Part shown: positions 48,195-60,330 of the stretch, piece by piece
How positions within the stretch are numbered: position 1 is the first letter of the stretch
Layout: each line of letters opens with the position of its first letter
Source of the DNA: Xylocopa sonorina
Lineage: Eukaryota; Arthropoda; Insecta; Hymenoptera; Apidae
Direction of reading: 5' to 3'
Assembly: GCF_050948175.1 (NCBI RefSeq)
Contig: NC_135199.1
Span: 6,514,501-6,578,500, forward strand
DNA: 64,000 nucleotides
Translations under genes and position numbers: made by a program
The notes under the pieces: generated by a model
Told to the model about the DNA's origin: nothing
What the model saw: the letters and a program-made list of their open reading frames with translations, nothing else
The model's database searches: none

Positions 48195-49414
48195 GGAGTG
48201 TCTGTATGTGTGCAATTAAATCTACCGTACGAAATGGACAATTATTATACAAAATACCTTTTAGGAACTTGAAATTCTATGATAACGCGTGACGTCCGTG
48301 AGTCGAATTCGAAGGGAGTTTAAGACAAAGTGAGACCTTAAGCTAGACATTAACTGAATAATTAATATTGCTTTGTACACGTTTAACAAACAGGCATCCT
48401 TCGATAATCATCGAACGATCGATTAAAAGCGTCTGCCCGATCACAAGGTTCATCATTCTCCCGCAGAGGACTAACCGTATAACATCTATACCGTCTGCCT
48501 CGCCTCCTCTACACGTTCTGTCTTTAGAAATCCTACACGTAAATCGATAATTTAATTGATTAAAATATAGATTGTACATGGAATAATAATCGACAAGTTA
48601 AAACTAAGCCTGTACCAGATGCAGAGTCGACTGGGACATCGGCCAGCAAATCTCTGTTCTCTTCATCATCTTCTTAATATAATGCAAACAGCTATCCGAT
48701 AATAATTATAATAGTATTCTGTACATGAGTATAAATAACGTAGAAATGATTGGAACGTTAACTCTAGATTGTAGTTGATGGGTGTCCAGATTTCGAAGCG
48801 ATTGATTTTGTACAGTATCTTACACTTATCGTTAGAATTTTCAACAGGGTAGCAGTTTCACGTACCTGGTAGAGGAAAAAAGAAAGAGAAAGAATTAGAA
48901 ACGTCTCGATCGTCACCCATCAACTGACAAACAGTCTTTCCTCGATTCACGCGCAATTTCACTTTCAATCAAATCGATAAGCTCTCGAAAGTAGCTGATT
49001 TGTTACTTTCTAAAAATCTTCAACCAAACGATGGAATGACAATAATTTCACGTTAACAATTAATTGCTCGCAGCGTACAAAGAGTGTTTACCGCGTAAAT
49101 CGAGGGACGAATCCACTGCTCGAGCCTGTAACACCTATCCGTTTCTGTCGATCGTCCTGACCGCCACGCTATCTGCTATTTCGTAGTAATATATAAAATA
49201 CAGTTACAGATTTATCTGACGATATGTGTACATATAGATATATTATCAAATATTGTTGTATATAATTTGATAGCTGAAGGAAATATGGAGACGGAATACG
49301 TTACGAAGGCACAAGAAGGTCCTGCTGCGCCGACACTCAACGATCTTTCTCAAACGGACGCGTGAAACTCCTCGCACTGAGCTCCCCTACGAGCGTTCGC
49401 CGTTTTATAGTTAA
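45871..49414 (-). other. possible Myrf 3' UTR
   Basis: AT-rich non-coding DNA directly downstream of the Myrf stop codon, with no coding exon on either strand. On the - strand, AATAAA-type signals lie at 46353-46358 and 45871-45876 (TTTATT on +). It includes a GA run near 46942-46961 and a long TG microsatellite. The actual end of the transcript cannot be fixed. Confidence 0.35.
48129..48190. repeat. (TG)n microsatellite, about 31 units
   Basis: Nearly pure TG dinucleotide run. The alternating Val/Cys frame through it is an artefact of the repeat. Confidence 0.95.
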
Positions 49415-49489
49415 TTATTCGTCGCAGTCTCGATAAAAGTGCAACGTGTACTCCAAGTAATCGACACCGTGTTTATTCTTACAAATATT
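49415..49489 (-). CDS. Myrf: Myrf last exon
   Basis: 25 codons including TAA (49417-49415): NICKNKHGVDYLEYTLHFYR then DCDE. The ending matches vertebrate MYRF, which finishes HFYRLCD. Confidence 0.97.
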   Translation of the reverse strand, partial: NICKNKHGVDYLEYTLHFYRDCDE

Positions 49490-52400
49490 CTGTAAAAGAA
49501 GAAAAATTGCGATGGTTGAACATTGAGCTATAAAATGTATCTTGGAATTAGTTCGGATTCGACTTTAAACCTATGCAGATTTTTAAAGAATCCATTTGCA
49601 TTTAAATAATATATTGAAAATGATCACGTTTTTTTACACGATCGTGATATATATATACTTAAATGAAACTGATAAAATTGATTACCTCTTGCGGCTGTAC
49701 AGTAGGCACGCGAAACCTTAACGTTCTCCTGAAATAGTGAGCAACATCGAGGGGAAACGATTGGTCGCCCCTTTGATTGTTATTCTCGATATCAATTTTC
49801 AGTTGAGCTTGTTGCTGCATCGTGTATTTCGGGCCGCACAGCGGAGACTCGTCGACGCCAGGATTTGTTGGCGACGAGCACTGCTGCACCAGACCGTACC
49901 AAGGCATTCCACTGAGACGCAAATGAAGAAATTAGACCGTGAACCACGAGACAACTGACGAACCCGTTAGAGTGTCTAATTATGAGAAACTTACATGAAA
50001 TGTAACGTGAGCTGAACGTCTGGCATGTGCTTCGACAGAGGAATGGTGCAAGTAATGTTATTCGGAGCGTCCTGCGAGGACGCAAAGCAATACTTTTGAT
50101 CGAGGGAAGCGTTAAAGTTCTCAGCTACTATCCACAACTGTGGCTTAGGCTCTGGTGGTAATGATCCTGCTGCGTTGCTAGCTACTTCCGCCCAGTCTCC
50201 ACCGCTAGTATCTCTTCTTGTCCTCTTATGCAGATACTTGTAATTATTCTACGATAAATAGAATGATTTTTAATATTTCTCAGAATCATTCTTAGTGTAA
50301 GACTCCTCTGGTTTTATTATTAATATGTGAAATATTAATTGATAATTTGTACCTCTTTAACGAGCGTTTGAGTGCTTGGATCGGATGGGCTGATACCGTT
50401 CTGAAAGCTTTTGCTTATTTTGCGTTTCTCCTCGTGCACGCTTAATGGCTGCTCTATGTGATCTGCTAAAAAATAAAGACGCCATTTTGGTACACATCAA
50501 CGATGGTACTCTCAGTTAAATTGTATCGTACACGTTCGAGGCTCATGTGCTGTAACGCGATACTTACAGATCGACTTCTTTTCTGGTGGATGGTCAGGCT
50601 CGGAGTCTTCAAACTGAGGAATCTTCGGTATACAACAGAATACCTGAAAGTATTCATTGACATAGTTTCAGCTTAATATCGAAAGCAAAACGGAATGAAA
50701 CGCGAAAGTACGCTCATACGAAGAGAAAAGTTATACCTGACACGGATTCGCAAATCCAGTAAAGTGTCTGGGACAATTGGTAGGTCTGCCCAATGGAATC
50801 AAGCCTTTGCTTAAGGACGAGTCCACTTCTGATCCTTGATCGTTCTCGTCCACGTTACTGGGGATAGCACCGGCACCATTTCTGCTCAACCAGTTACCAG
50901 GGATCTCGCTAAGGAATTAATTTCACGTACTCGTTAGCATTTGTCCGTGCAGTTAAAGCCTCCCTCCCTGCATTAACACCTTTAACCACGAACCTGTTCT
51001 TCTCTAGCTTTGGTTGCGGCCCCGAATGACTAATGGGATACCACATTTCTTGCGAATAAAGCTGCTGTTTCGTGTGAGGCGTCTGTGTGGAAAACGCGTT
51101 GCTCTTCACAGACAAACTGCTGTCCAGACCTCTGCTGTGCGATCCGTGCTTCGTGTACAAGGACGACAACGTGCTGTCCAACAACGAGTTGTACCGAGGA
51201 TCGTAATTGGGTGTACTCGAGACCGTGGACGGGTCGGCTGGTCTGATTGCCAACATTCCATTGCCAGCCACCGCTGACCATTCTAAGCTGCTACGTTTTT
51301 GATATTCTAAGAAGTATAACGTCGCCATTGCGACTAAGCTGAAACCACAAAATCCAGATCTCAATCGTTTGACGAAAACGAACGCGATTTGCGAGCGGGA
51401 TTGTAGGGAAGTGCTCAATTACCAAAACGCCATGATAAGGATAAGTATAACGATGATAATCTGGATGAACTTGTTGCTGCAAAGCAGCTCGTCCTCCCTC
51501 TCGCCCTTCTTCCCTTTTCCTTGAACAGTAGTCTTACTATTAATCGAGGATGAGTATTTGTTACTTGATATGCTAGAGATTGTACTAATCGAACTTTTCA
51601 GGCTGTCGCCCCGTTTCAGCTTCGCCAGCCGTTTGTTTATTCGCTCCAGTTGGTCTATGCGAGTCTCTAAACTGTCCGTCACCTGAAAGAATCGCGCACA
51701 ATTTTTATAATACAAGAAAATAATGGCGTTATCATGTTGCAAAAAAAAAAAGTGGATTCTACTGGTAAATTGCTAAATCTTAGGGAAAATTAAATATTAT
51801 TAAATATTATTATTACTTTGCACAGTTCTTTGACAGCGCCAACGTTCTCCATAAATATCCTCTCCTTGTTAACTACAAGGAAGTTCTCGATCCTCTGGCC
51901 ATTTGGAAGGACAATGTCCCCTGCTGGTAGCACAGCTTCCGGCAGTATCTGCTGCACTTCCTGCGCTATGACTCCAGTGTCTTCTTGCTGCTTAATGCCC
52001 AGACCAGAATGCTGCGCGAATTCCGGCGCGTATCTATAACGGACCACTCTTAATTGTTGCACGTTTCGCAGCTGCTCGCGTGTGTCCACTTCCTGCACGT
52101 TTTGTTTCGCTCGAGCGTCGCTGGGTTGGACGATGTGGCCAGTTACCTGTGGAGGATTCGATCCAGAAATGTACACTCGTTTGGAGACGCTGATACTGAC
52201 GCTTACTCTTCTTGATTGCAAGTGGATTCTAACTAAACGACAATACCTTCATATTGCCATGAACGACGAGAGCCTCGTCTGGCCTGTCCGTGTTAATTCC
52301 AACTCGTCCAACATGGTAGAGGCTGTCGGGTGCTGCTCCTTTTTGCCAACCACCCTCTGCACCCACGCCGCTGCCTTCTGACTCGAATTGTCCTGGGTTA

Positions 52401-55400
52401 CTTGCCTGTATTTTCGTTACAATTCTACTTGAAGTTGTGTTTAAGAACTATTCAATGTTAATTTATAGCGTGGATAATTGTTGGAGCTGATAGAAGAGAT
52501 TCAGAGAGTTATATGTCTTGTTATATTTCCTTTCGTTTAATGTCTAAGGATAATTGTATATCCTTATTGGAATTTATGTAACGCGTTTCTATTCTCTCTA
52601 TAATAAATTATAGAGGGTTTTCAGAACTATAGACTCTCTATCCAACACCACTGACGCTGTAATTGGGATAACAATTACCCTGACGATGATTCTCTCTGAC
52701 GCATGAGCCACCACTTGATAGCTGGCTTGGTCGGCGGTGTGAGCGTGCAGGCCGACGACTAAATGGAAATATCGTTGATCCGGATTCGGTTTCCCTTTCT
52801 TACGCATATTGTTGCTGGTCGTCTCGCTGAAGTGAAGACGGCCAACGGTTACCTTCGTAACCCGCTCGCCGCCTAGTTCCACCCTGAAACCAGCTCTATT
52901 TTAGTGTAACGTAACCATTTTACATTTGTCGGGGGTGAACGGTTGTTTGAATTTCGCACTAAAGGTTCCGAAACGTGTTTGCCTGGCAGTTCTCGCGCGA
53001 CGTGGAAAATGCGAAACAGAAAAGAAAATTAATCCGTCCGTTTCAACCCTCAGTTAGGCGGTGCGTTTCGCTTTCTGGCCGTTTCGTCGACGATCTTTAG
53101 AGCTTTAGAAACGGCATCCGTAATAAGCCATCGTAATCACGCCTAACGAAGGGTCAATAGTAATTTATCTGGCTGCTTTGTAGGTTTGTCTGTGTACTTA
53201 CGTCACCGGATGAAACGGTTTCTTACTCCTGTCGCTCTGGCTCTGCTCGACTCTGATCGTTTGCGTCGGGGACTCGACTTTGACGCCGTAAAAGTGCAAC
53301 TGGAAGCTACTTATCTTTTTCAAACCTTCACCAGTTCGGACGAATATAGCCTCACCTTGGAGCTGAGCGTGACAAGTAATCTGGAAAAGCAGTACCGCAA
53401 CCAGTTCTGTTTTAGTACCTCAATAATGTGGGATAACGAGAAACGCGTTTAACCCGAGGTGGTAAATGGCAAACAAAAAGAAACGAGGGAAGGTTCGATC
53501 AATTTTAGCGGGGAACAGTCACAACTAAGATACTTTGTAACGACTGTGACTTTTCGATAAAAATAAGATTTGCATAAATTCTATTTTTCGAAAATGATCG
53601 CTATTGATGTGCCGGTTGCCTCAAGACTGAACAAGTTTCACGAGCAGACGTACATTCTAAAACAAACTTCGACGCTCGAAAAGTCGATTATCGCTAAAAC
53701 AAGAATACATTCAACCCTCTTTCCCAAAATATTCGACGCTAAACACTCGATACCTGAAAATGATTCTTCTTCTGGCAAACGAACGCGTCGTCGGAGTTAC
53801 TGAAATTGAACCCCTTGTCAGCGTCGACGCGATAATGGGGCACTGGAAGTTCCTTCAGATTGTGATCGCAGAGGACGTGCCAGGAGGTCTGCTGAAACGG
53901 GTGGAACCGGATGCACTGGTAACTGGCGTCGATGTAGCTGTTATCCGCCACCTCGTCGCCGTCGAGGACCGCGCTGCTGCTGCTGCAACTGTGCTCGACC
54001 GTGCCCAATTCTGGTTCCTAAAAACGACACGAACTTCTCAGACAAGTTTGACGCCTCTCCCCTCTCTACTATAACGCGAATCGTCCTTGATCAACGACCA
54101 CTACCGTCTCGCGTGTCTCTACATGATTTAGCGCAATTATAATGGTAAAACATTTTACTCGTTGCACCTGCTTCACATGGACAAGACCGTCCTGGCTCAA
54201 TTTTCTCTTCTTGGGGGCCGATTGAAGGGAGGAGTACAACGTGTTGATGTTACCAGGACTGTGCTCGTGCGGCAGAGGCACCAGAGTCTGACCTATCTGC
54301 TGTTGGGGTTGAATGTTGGGGGTTGCTGGCCCAAGATGAGACGTCAGCACCGAGTGAGTCAACAGCATGGGGTCCGTGGCTGTCGTTAACGCCCTTGGCG
54401 ATGCTGGTAGTAAAGTTGGCGCGTAGTTTGCTTGATTTCCTTGGTGATGAAGAAGCATTTCTTGAAGAGCTACCTTTTGATCTGGAATTCATTAAATGAA
54501 ATAAATCGACACGCTGTTTATTCAGCTTCATCGCTCTTAGGGGTTGTTCGACAGGACTCACGTGGCGAATGTACGTGTTGGGTGTCGTTGTGACCTGGCG
54601 GCGAATAGGGTGGTTCGCTGCCACTGTCCGGTGGGCTTTCTGGTAGTGCATGTCTAAAATCAAACAATCAAAGTACTCATTCATGGCCTCTATAACAACT
54701 ACCATCAGTAAACATTGTAGATTTCCACGTTTCAATTTTAAAACAGTGAAGATAGCTTAAATACCAACCATGTTCCCAAATAGAAATAGACATCAGCTCA
54801 TTATCATCAATTAAAATAAGAATAACAAAAATAATAAAAGTAATCGAGTCAAACTGACTCAGCCCAGAAAGGGAAGGGATAAGAAGCGTTTAAGCCGCGA
54901 AAGGCGGCCACGACAGACTTAATCGCGGAGGTTGTAATTCCAGCCCTTGGCCGAACTCGACTTACGGGTGAACGTACGATTGCGGATCCTTGTATGCGGC
55001 GCCATTCGGCACGGTGGTGGTACCGGACGTGCACGTACTCGACACAGGATGACTTTGGGTAATCGGCGATGGCAATCGAGACGGTGGCTGTTGACCGGTC
55101 CCCGCCTCCACCCTGCCACCGTGCGTCGCTGTTCCACCCCCGTTCTCATTGTGCGCGAGGGTGTCCGCGAAATATCTGTCATGAAACAAACAGACTCGAT
55201 AATCGAACAGAAAATTCTACGATGAAACTCGTTAGTCGAGAATCGAACGTTTTAAGCCTCAGACAGACTGAAAAATCGCGATCCCCGACTAATCGAGTCG
55301 CGACACGAAATTATTAGATATATATGAAAAACTGCGAGACCTTCGAATTGATACGTGCGTTGTTACGATGTTTCTTGCTGGAAATTGTCTGCAAGGAACT

Positions 55401-58400
55401 GGCGATTATCAAGGACTTCGTAGGAACGGAGGTTTTGTTTTATTTAGTCTCTGAAAGTGTGATATCTGTGAACGTTAATTTCGAGGAAACTTAGAGGATT
55501 CGTTGGAAATAAGTACTTAATCGATCTGTCTAGTATCGATGCTCTTTGGTGCACCTGTTTCTTGGAATATTCTTTGAAAAAAAAAATGCAACTGCGATTT
55601 TCCTCGAGTCGCGTGCCAATCGTGCGTGCAAATTATCGGCACACATCGTTATCGTGCCGTGATGGGAATGCAAATCGACTTCTAAATTAGTCTTCCATCG
55701 CGAGAATGAAATTTACGCCACAGTAATTACGAATCGTTGATCGATCGTTCTTTCGATGCACTAATTATTCGCGGTGCAATAGAACTGCGGAGGCTATACG
55801 TTGATTCACGATGGAAACAATTGATTAATTGACAGGTCCGTAGTCGCGAGGGCTGATTAGTGTCAATGAATTAATCTCGACGGATTAAAAGAAGAACTGG
55901 AATTAGATTTTCGGGTTTCCCGTTTACGGATTTTCTACGAATCCCATCCACTTCCGTTACGCGATCCGTGCAACGATTTACGTTGAATAACACGTACGAC
56001 TATATTGCTCCCTGTAATTATGCAATTATTCTGTCGGGATTTCAAGTCCTAGGATCCTTGATACTTGTACCGATTACCATTGAATATTTGCCAGCTGACT
56101 TGAGAACAGTCTGCTTCTCCATTTATTCAGAAGCTATACTCGTTTTGTTGCAAACATCTTCGATCTCCGATTGTGATCGTCGATTATTGTTCACAATGTA
56201 ACGTATGAAAAAAAAAATCGCATGTACGACGGGACACGAGATTGTCGATAATAATTGCGATGATTTAACGACACTGTAAATCTTCGTCGAACGATTGAAA
56301 TCGCTGTCTTCGAGTGCTATGAATATTTATCGAAACTGGTACAAAGCGAGGCGACATCGAAGTTGAATTATGTTACAAGTTCTGTGAAAGGCTTGGAAGT
56401 CGTGAGTCGATGTGCAACCAGATTCAAGCTTTGTCTTAGCTAGTGTTTGCTCGACATTTGTCTTTGATGGTTGTTCAAACGTTAGATCTCTGAATTTCTC
56501 AGTAAGTTCTTCTTAATTTTGATTTGTAAGTGAAATTATTGGTCCACGAGTTTAAGATCAATTTTTTTCGACACCATATCCAGGCTCGTGTCGCGGTAAT
56601 CAATTACAATTAGCGATAGAAGAATGGTCATCAATTAGAACTAGAAATAGAAGAAGATTTCTTTATAGTTTGAACCCTATTGACTCAAGGCGCGGCAAGG
56701 GTCAAACATAGACGCCATTATCGTTACTATTCACCCGACCCACTGACTACCATGAACTCTTCACGAATTAAACTTTCTATGTTTCATTTTAATGACAACG
56801 CCTTCAATTCAAACGACAAAATCAATTACAAACACCTCTGCGTAGCAGAAAGAAATTCTTTGAAACTTGAACCCAATCAACCCGCAAAGTAGAAGGGGTG
56901 AGCCACAGTCAGCCATGCCATTTATCTACAAATTCAAAGTGAGTCTCTATACTTATTACACAATAAACGTAACATAAAAATATCAAAGGATGATGAAATT
57001 ATCTTCTCGTCGATCAATCACTAATTTAGTCACGCGTGGAATAAATGAATTTTTCGAGTGAACATCTTAAAACGACGAGTTAGTTCACCATTCGCTCTCA
57101 GAGTAACATATCAGCTGCAGAAAGCTATTGATCAATTTTTAAATATCTCGTAATTGCTTTTAATTAATAAATATGCGGCAGTATGGTAGTAATAACGATA
57201 ATCTCAAACGATGATGTTGGTTTTCATTGGAAACCAAATCCAAAAATGAATCTCTTGTCCTCGATTGAGAAAAGATGGCATTTCTTTACAGATATATATT
57301 TCTAAAGTGTGTTTATATAAAAGACGATAGAGTCAGTAACCGATGCTTTAGGTCATCAGCTCCATATGTCTTAACTTTAGTTCAGTTCTCCAGAGAGAGT
57401 GCAAGGCAAAGATCACTTCCAATGCGTGGAAATGAAGAACAGTATAGAAAAATAAATCGCTATTAGTTATTTATGAAACCAATTTCCAGCAGATGATGAA
57501 ATAGAAAATTTCCTTTCTGGACGCGTTCAATAAAGTTTCCGCAGAAAAGTCGAGCGTAATGGCGAACGCACTGATGGAACGTTTCCCGCGCTTTCGACCC
57601 CGTCGTAGCAGCCGCGACGCAGCAGGGATCAAGGGTGAAGAGAGCTTCCATTCGGTTGATCCGTGAATGAAATCTGGTTCTGAGATGAACGCGGGGCCTT
57701 TAATGGGACGAGTGCGTTAGGTTGGATTACCAGCCCTGACGTGGCCAGCACTGATTCCATCAATTCCGTCCAGCCTGTCTCTGTCATTATATCATTACAC
57801 CTCTGCGGCCGCTATCGTACGATATCTGTCTGCTCCTTCCACATCCGCGCGTGGACAAGCGTGTGCGTGTGCACACGCGTGTTTAAGCAGTACGGTTGAT
57901 AACATGCATCGTCTGCACGCGTTTCTGCGTCGACGACGCGTCCTTCTTCTTCTTACCACGCATTGCACAAACGACACTCTGTGCAGCGTCTGCCATCGCT
58001 TTTTGATTGTCCTCCTGAGGATTCTGTCGCGTGTTTCGTGGCGAGGAGGATAAATGGTGATGGAGTTGCGTGGTTGGCTGTCGTTGGCAATGTGTGCGTG
58101 TAGGGGAAAATGTTTGATTGAAAGGATAGTGAAGTATATGGAGGAACTTAATTTTTTTGTTGGTAGATGCAGTGGTTTTTATGTCGCACAATTTTTTTTC
58201 TGATAGACGAATGAATTAAAGTATTTTTTGATACTTTTATTGTAGTTATTATTAAATGGAAATTTGAGGAGATGAATTTATAAATTTGTTTAGAATTTTT
58301 GTCAGTGAGATTCAATGAATAGTCGTTGGAAAGAGTTACACGAGCGGTTTGTATCGGCGGATGATGAAAATCCGTGGTTCCGATTGCAGTGAATGTTACA

Positions 58401-58933
58401 CATGTGCACGTGCGCCCGTTGTAGGCGTCAACGATGGCTACCCATCGAAATCGACGTAATTGTCACACGAAAGGAGCTATCAGAGTCGTGGTTTTCAATG
58501 CTCGAACATCGACGGAAGCTGCATAATGCATAAAAAACAAAACAGCGAGAAAATAATATTTTTTAAGAATCTTCCACGAATTTGTACTCGAAATTAATGA
58601 ATATTCTTCAGTAAAGAGTTTGCGCGTTAAGATTTGCAAGGATAACGAATTTAATTCATCGCGTTTCAAACATTCTTAACGAATCGTGTACAAACAGCAG
58701 CGTTACCCTTGAAACTAATTAATGGTCCGATGGAAATCGGAGAATTAAAGAACTGCGCGAAACCTCGACGATGTTTGCCAATATTTTTACGATCTTCGAT
58801 ATTCTACCAAGCGTATTGGACAATATGGAATGTACTTACGTGGCGGGTTGATCACTGTCGCTGTTGATAAAATCTTCCAACTGCGAGAAGTCCAAGGCCT
58901 CGTTGTCTATGCCTCCGACGAAATCGCTCCGAC
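49415..58933 (-). CDS. Myrf: myelin regulatory factor (Myrf) homologue, 17 coding exons, 5' partial
   Basis: ER-membrane transcription factor that trimerises, cleaves itself and releases a nuclear DNA-binding fragment. Exons 5' to 3' (- strand): 58933-58840, 55175-54966, 54653-54562, 54481-54159, 54017-53754, 53380-53202, 52883-52679, 52405-52247, 52146-51817, 51682-51423, 51338-50994, 50908-50737, 50643-50568, 50465-50353, 50248-49995, 49911-49686, 49489-49415. All phases agree; about 1125 residues. Order: acidic DNEALDFSQLEDFIN, SPPDSGSEPPYSPP, KKRK basic signal, Ndt80-type DNA-binding domain (VDADKGFNFS to SERIIVR), ICA/peptidase-S74 domain with Ser-Lys dyad in PSDARAK, coiled coil, one membrane helix, and a C-terminal luminal domain ending in HFYRDCDE. 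The catalytic dyad and DNA-binding signature are intact. The start codon lies in an exon not found, upstream of 58933 on this strand. Function is inferred from vertebrate Myrf and nematode MYRF. Confidence 0.97.
49686..49911 (-). CDS. Myrf: Myrf C-terminal domain, penultimate exon
   Basis: 226 bp encoding GMPWYGLVQQCSS, SFPLDVAHYFRRTLRFRVPT and VQPQE. In phase with both neighbours. Confidence 0.94.
49995..50248 (-). CDS. Myrf: Myrf C-terminal domain exon
   Basis: 254 bp encoding LWIVAENFNASLDQKYC and NNITCTIPLSKHMPDVQLTL, matching the vertebrate C-terminal NFTYHIPVS-LHLSL region. NAS and NIT are potential N-glycosylation sites. Confidence 0.95.
50353..50465 (-). CDS. Myrf: Myrf luminal linker exon
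   Basis: 113 bp encoding DHIEQPLSVHEEKRKISKSF and a polar tail to TLVKE; acceptor TTTTTTAG. Confidence 0.9.
50568..50643 (-). CDS. Myrf: Myrf short luminal exon
   Basis: 76 bp encoding VFCCIPKIPQFEDSEPDHPP then EKKSI. Donor GTAAGT. Confidence 0.93.
50737..50908 (-). CDS. Myrf: Myrf luminal exon with Cys pair
   Basis: 172 bp encoding PGNWLSRNGAG and NCPRHFTGFANPCQ; the cysteines suggest disulfides on the luminal side. Confidence 0.94.
50994..51338 (-). CDS. Myrf: Myrf membrane exit and luminal linker exon
   Basis: 345 bp. LVAMATLYFLEY completes the membrane helix; the remainder is a Ser/Tyr-rich linker with low conservation. Donor GTTCGT is unusual. Read-through at this donor would add 28 residues and stop at 50909. 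Confidence 0.9.
51423..51682 (-). CDS. Myrf: Myrf coiled-coil and membrane-entry exon
   Basis: 260 bp encoding SLETRIDQLERINKRLAKLK (coiled coil), a Ser-rich linker, a basic GKGKKGERED patch and the first half of the membrane helix (IIIVILILIMAF). Confidence 0.96.
51817..52146 (-). CDS. Myrf: Myrf self-cleavage (ICA/peptidase S74) exon
   Basis: 330 bp. PSDARAK places the catalytic Ser codon at 52122-52120 and Lys codon at 52107-52105. It continues with VQEVDTREQL, TGVIAQEVQQILPEAV and FLVVNKERIFMENVGAVKEL. The same family trimerises phage tailspikes and their chaperone domains. Confidence 0.98.
52247..52405 (-). CDS. Myrf: Myrf link to ICA domain
   Basis: 159 bp, phase 0 at both ends. It encodes ASNPGQFESEG, then VGRVGINTDRPDEALVVHGN; the VGINTD-PDEAL motif opens the tailspike-like cleavage domain. 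Confidence 0.97.
52679..52883 (-). CDS. Myrf: Myrf DNA-binding domain, third exon
   Basis: 205 bp encoding VTKVTVGRLHFSETTSNNMR, KKGKPNPDQRYFHLVV and ASERIIVR; the GRLHFSETT-NNMRKKGKPNP block is the family hallmark. Confidence 0.98.
53202..53380 (-). CDS. Myrf: Myrf DNA-binding domain, second exon
   Basis: 179 bp encoding RTGEGLKKISSFQLHFYGVK and EQSQSDRSKKPFHPVT; the QSDRSK-PF-PV signature is near-identical to vertebrates. Confidence 0.97.
53754..54017 (-). CDS. Myrf: Myrf DNA-binding domain, first exon
   Basis: 264 bp, phase 0. It encodes DNSYIDASYQCIRFHPFQQ, YRVDADKGFNFSNSDDAFVC and QKKNHFQ, the start of the Ndt80/PhoG-like fold. Confidence 0.98.
54159..54481 (-). CDS. Myrf: Myrf exon with basic nuclear localisation motif
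   Basis: 323 bp. It contains QEMLLHHQGNQANYAP, a Gln/Pro-rich stretch and SAPKKRKLSQDG, matching the SKKRKHSES nuclear signal of vertebrate MYRF. Donor GTAAAA is weaker than its neighbours'. Confidence 0.93.
54562..54653 (-). CDS. Myrf: Myrf SPPDSGSE exon
   Basis: Encodes HALPESPPDSGSEPPYSPPG and HNDTQHVHSP. The LP-SPPDSGSE-YSP motif is shared with human MYRF, where it lies in the N-terminal region. Donor GTGAGT. Confidence 0.95.
54966..55175 (-). CDS. Myrf: Myrf proline/threonine-rich exon
   Basis: 210 bp encoding TYFADTLAHNENGGG, PPSRLPSPITQSHPVSS and YKDPQSYVH; low-complexity linker. Identified by in-phase GT-AG sites linking it to both neighbours rather than by strong similarity. Confidence 0.88.
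55176..58839 (-). other. Myrf intron between acidic and Pro-rich exons (3.7 kb)
   Basis: GTAAGT to GACAG on the - strand. Open frames here (for example 57883-58191, -) have no splice context and no recognised domain. No mobile element identified. Confidence 0.8.
58840..58933 (-). CDS. Myrf: Myrf N-terminal acidic exon
   Basis: Encodes RSDFVGGIDNEALDFSQLED then FINSDSDQPA; it aligns with the vertebrate [20 protein letters not shown] region, part of the transactivation segment. Acceptor TTCAG, donor GTAAGT. It needs one base from an upstream exon. Confidence 0.92.
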
Positions 58934-59597
58934 CTGAACAAAGAAACGGGTTACCGGTTATCAATAATACCGACAACTGCCTCGGGAGATCACGATAACA
59001 CGGACGTCATTTAAATATGCCATCTCCAGCCGCCTTGTCGCTTCAAAATGGCCGAGAGTAATCCTCGACAGAATCACCGCAGTCAATCTCAACTTAAAAG
59101 CCACATGTCTCTGCTAAAACATTTTTCTATCTCTATTATCCATGCAATAATTTAATATGACGCGACAAAATAATCAATTACACACATTGTACTTGTAAAC
59201 ATTACCAAACAAGTACAAACGCCCTGTAAAAAATAATAAAAAATCGTATAGCGCGGTGAGAGATGAAAGAAAACAATTTTCTATTCGTCATAGATAGAAT
59301 AGCGTTGTTTGTACACAGTTTGGAGAAACTGGATTCGAAACGGGAATAGAAAGATGGCGGATCGAGCATCATCGAACCTGTCCCATTCTAACTTGATGCA
59401 TCGACGCGAGGGGCGCGTTTACACGTACGAGTTACGTCTCGCGACGAGCTCGAGGAATGAGGATGCAGCTAATTCCACGTGGGAGTAATAGCAAGGCAGG
59501 TGAGAACGACGGCGGCGATTCACCTCGGAGCCACCCTAAAGGTCTATCGGGCGCTCGATTTCGAAATCGCTCGGCTGCGCGCTCTCCTTGGAATTCA

Positions 59598-60330
59598 GCG
59601 CGCGTCTGCTTCGACCAAGTCGTTCTCCACTCCGCGATTCGCTTCTTAGAGATCGCAACGAACAACGACTGGACCCGTTTTTATCGATAACTACTCTGCA
59701 CTGTAAATAAACGAAAATTTTTAGGAAGATGATTCATTTAGAAAAGGAAAGAACAGATTGCAATTCAGGGCGCGTCTGTTTCGAGCAGGTCGTTCTCCAC
59801 TCCGCGATTCGCTTCTAGAGATCGTAACGAACAACGCTTGGGCTCGTATTTATCGATAACTATTCTGCACTGTAAATAAATGGACATTTTTAGGAAGATG
59901 ATTCATTGAAAAAAGGAAAGAACAGAAGTCACATCGTCATGGATCGTCATAAGCGTCAGCCTTTAAATCTCGATAGTAAACAGGAAGAATTGATTTTAAA
60001 TAAAATCGCGAGGAAAGATTTGTAAATTTGCACGCCATTTAAAATTCCAAAGCACAATTCATTATAAAAAAAGTACGTGGCATTCGATGGAATCTCGAAA
60101 TTCTTAGGAAGATGATTCATTTACAAAAGAAAAGAATAGAAGTCACATCGTCAGAGATCATCATATGCGTCAGCCTTTAAATTTCGGTAGTAAAGAGGAA
60201 AAATCGATTTTAAATAAAATCACGAAGAGAGATTTGTTAATCTACGCACCACTTAAAATTCGAAGACTCCAAAGTACAACTCATTATAAGAAAAGTACGT
60301 GGGATTCGTTGAAATCTCGAATCACATGGT
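59598..60330. repeat. compound repeat: two adjacent two-copy duplications
   Basis: GCGCGTCTG-TTCGA through TAGGAAGATGATTCATT occurs at about 59599 and 59769. A second unit, from AGAAGTCACATCGTCA through AAAAGTACGTGG, occurs at about 59926 and 60126. The motif AGGAAGATGATTCATT joins both units, so the duplications overlap. Confidence 0.85.

Noticed and set aside
48065..48292. Val/Cys-rich + strand frame
   Set aside because: Produced entirely by the TG microsatellite.
54250..54735. 161-codon - strand frame across the Myrf SPPDSGSE exon
   Set aside because: It reads through an intron and is out of phase with the conserved Myrf frame in the neighbouring exons.
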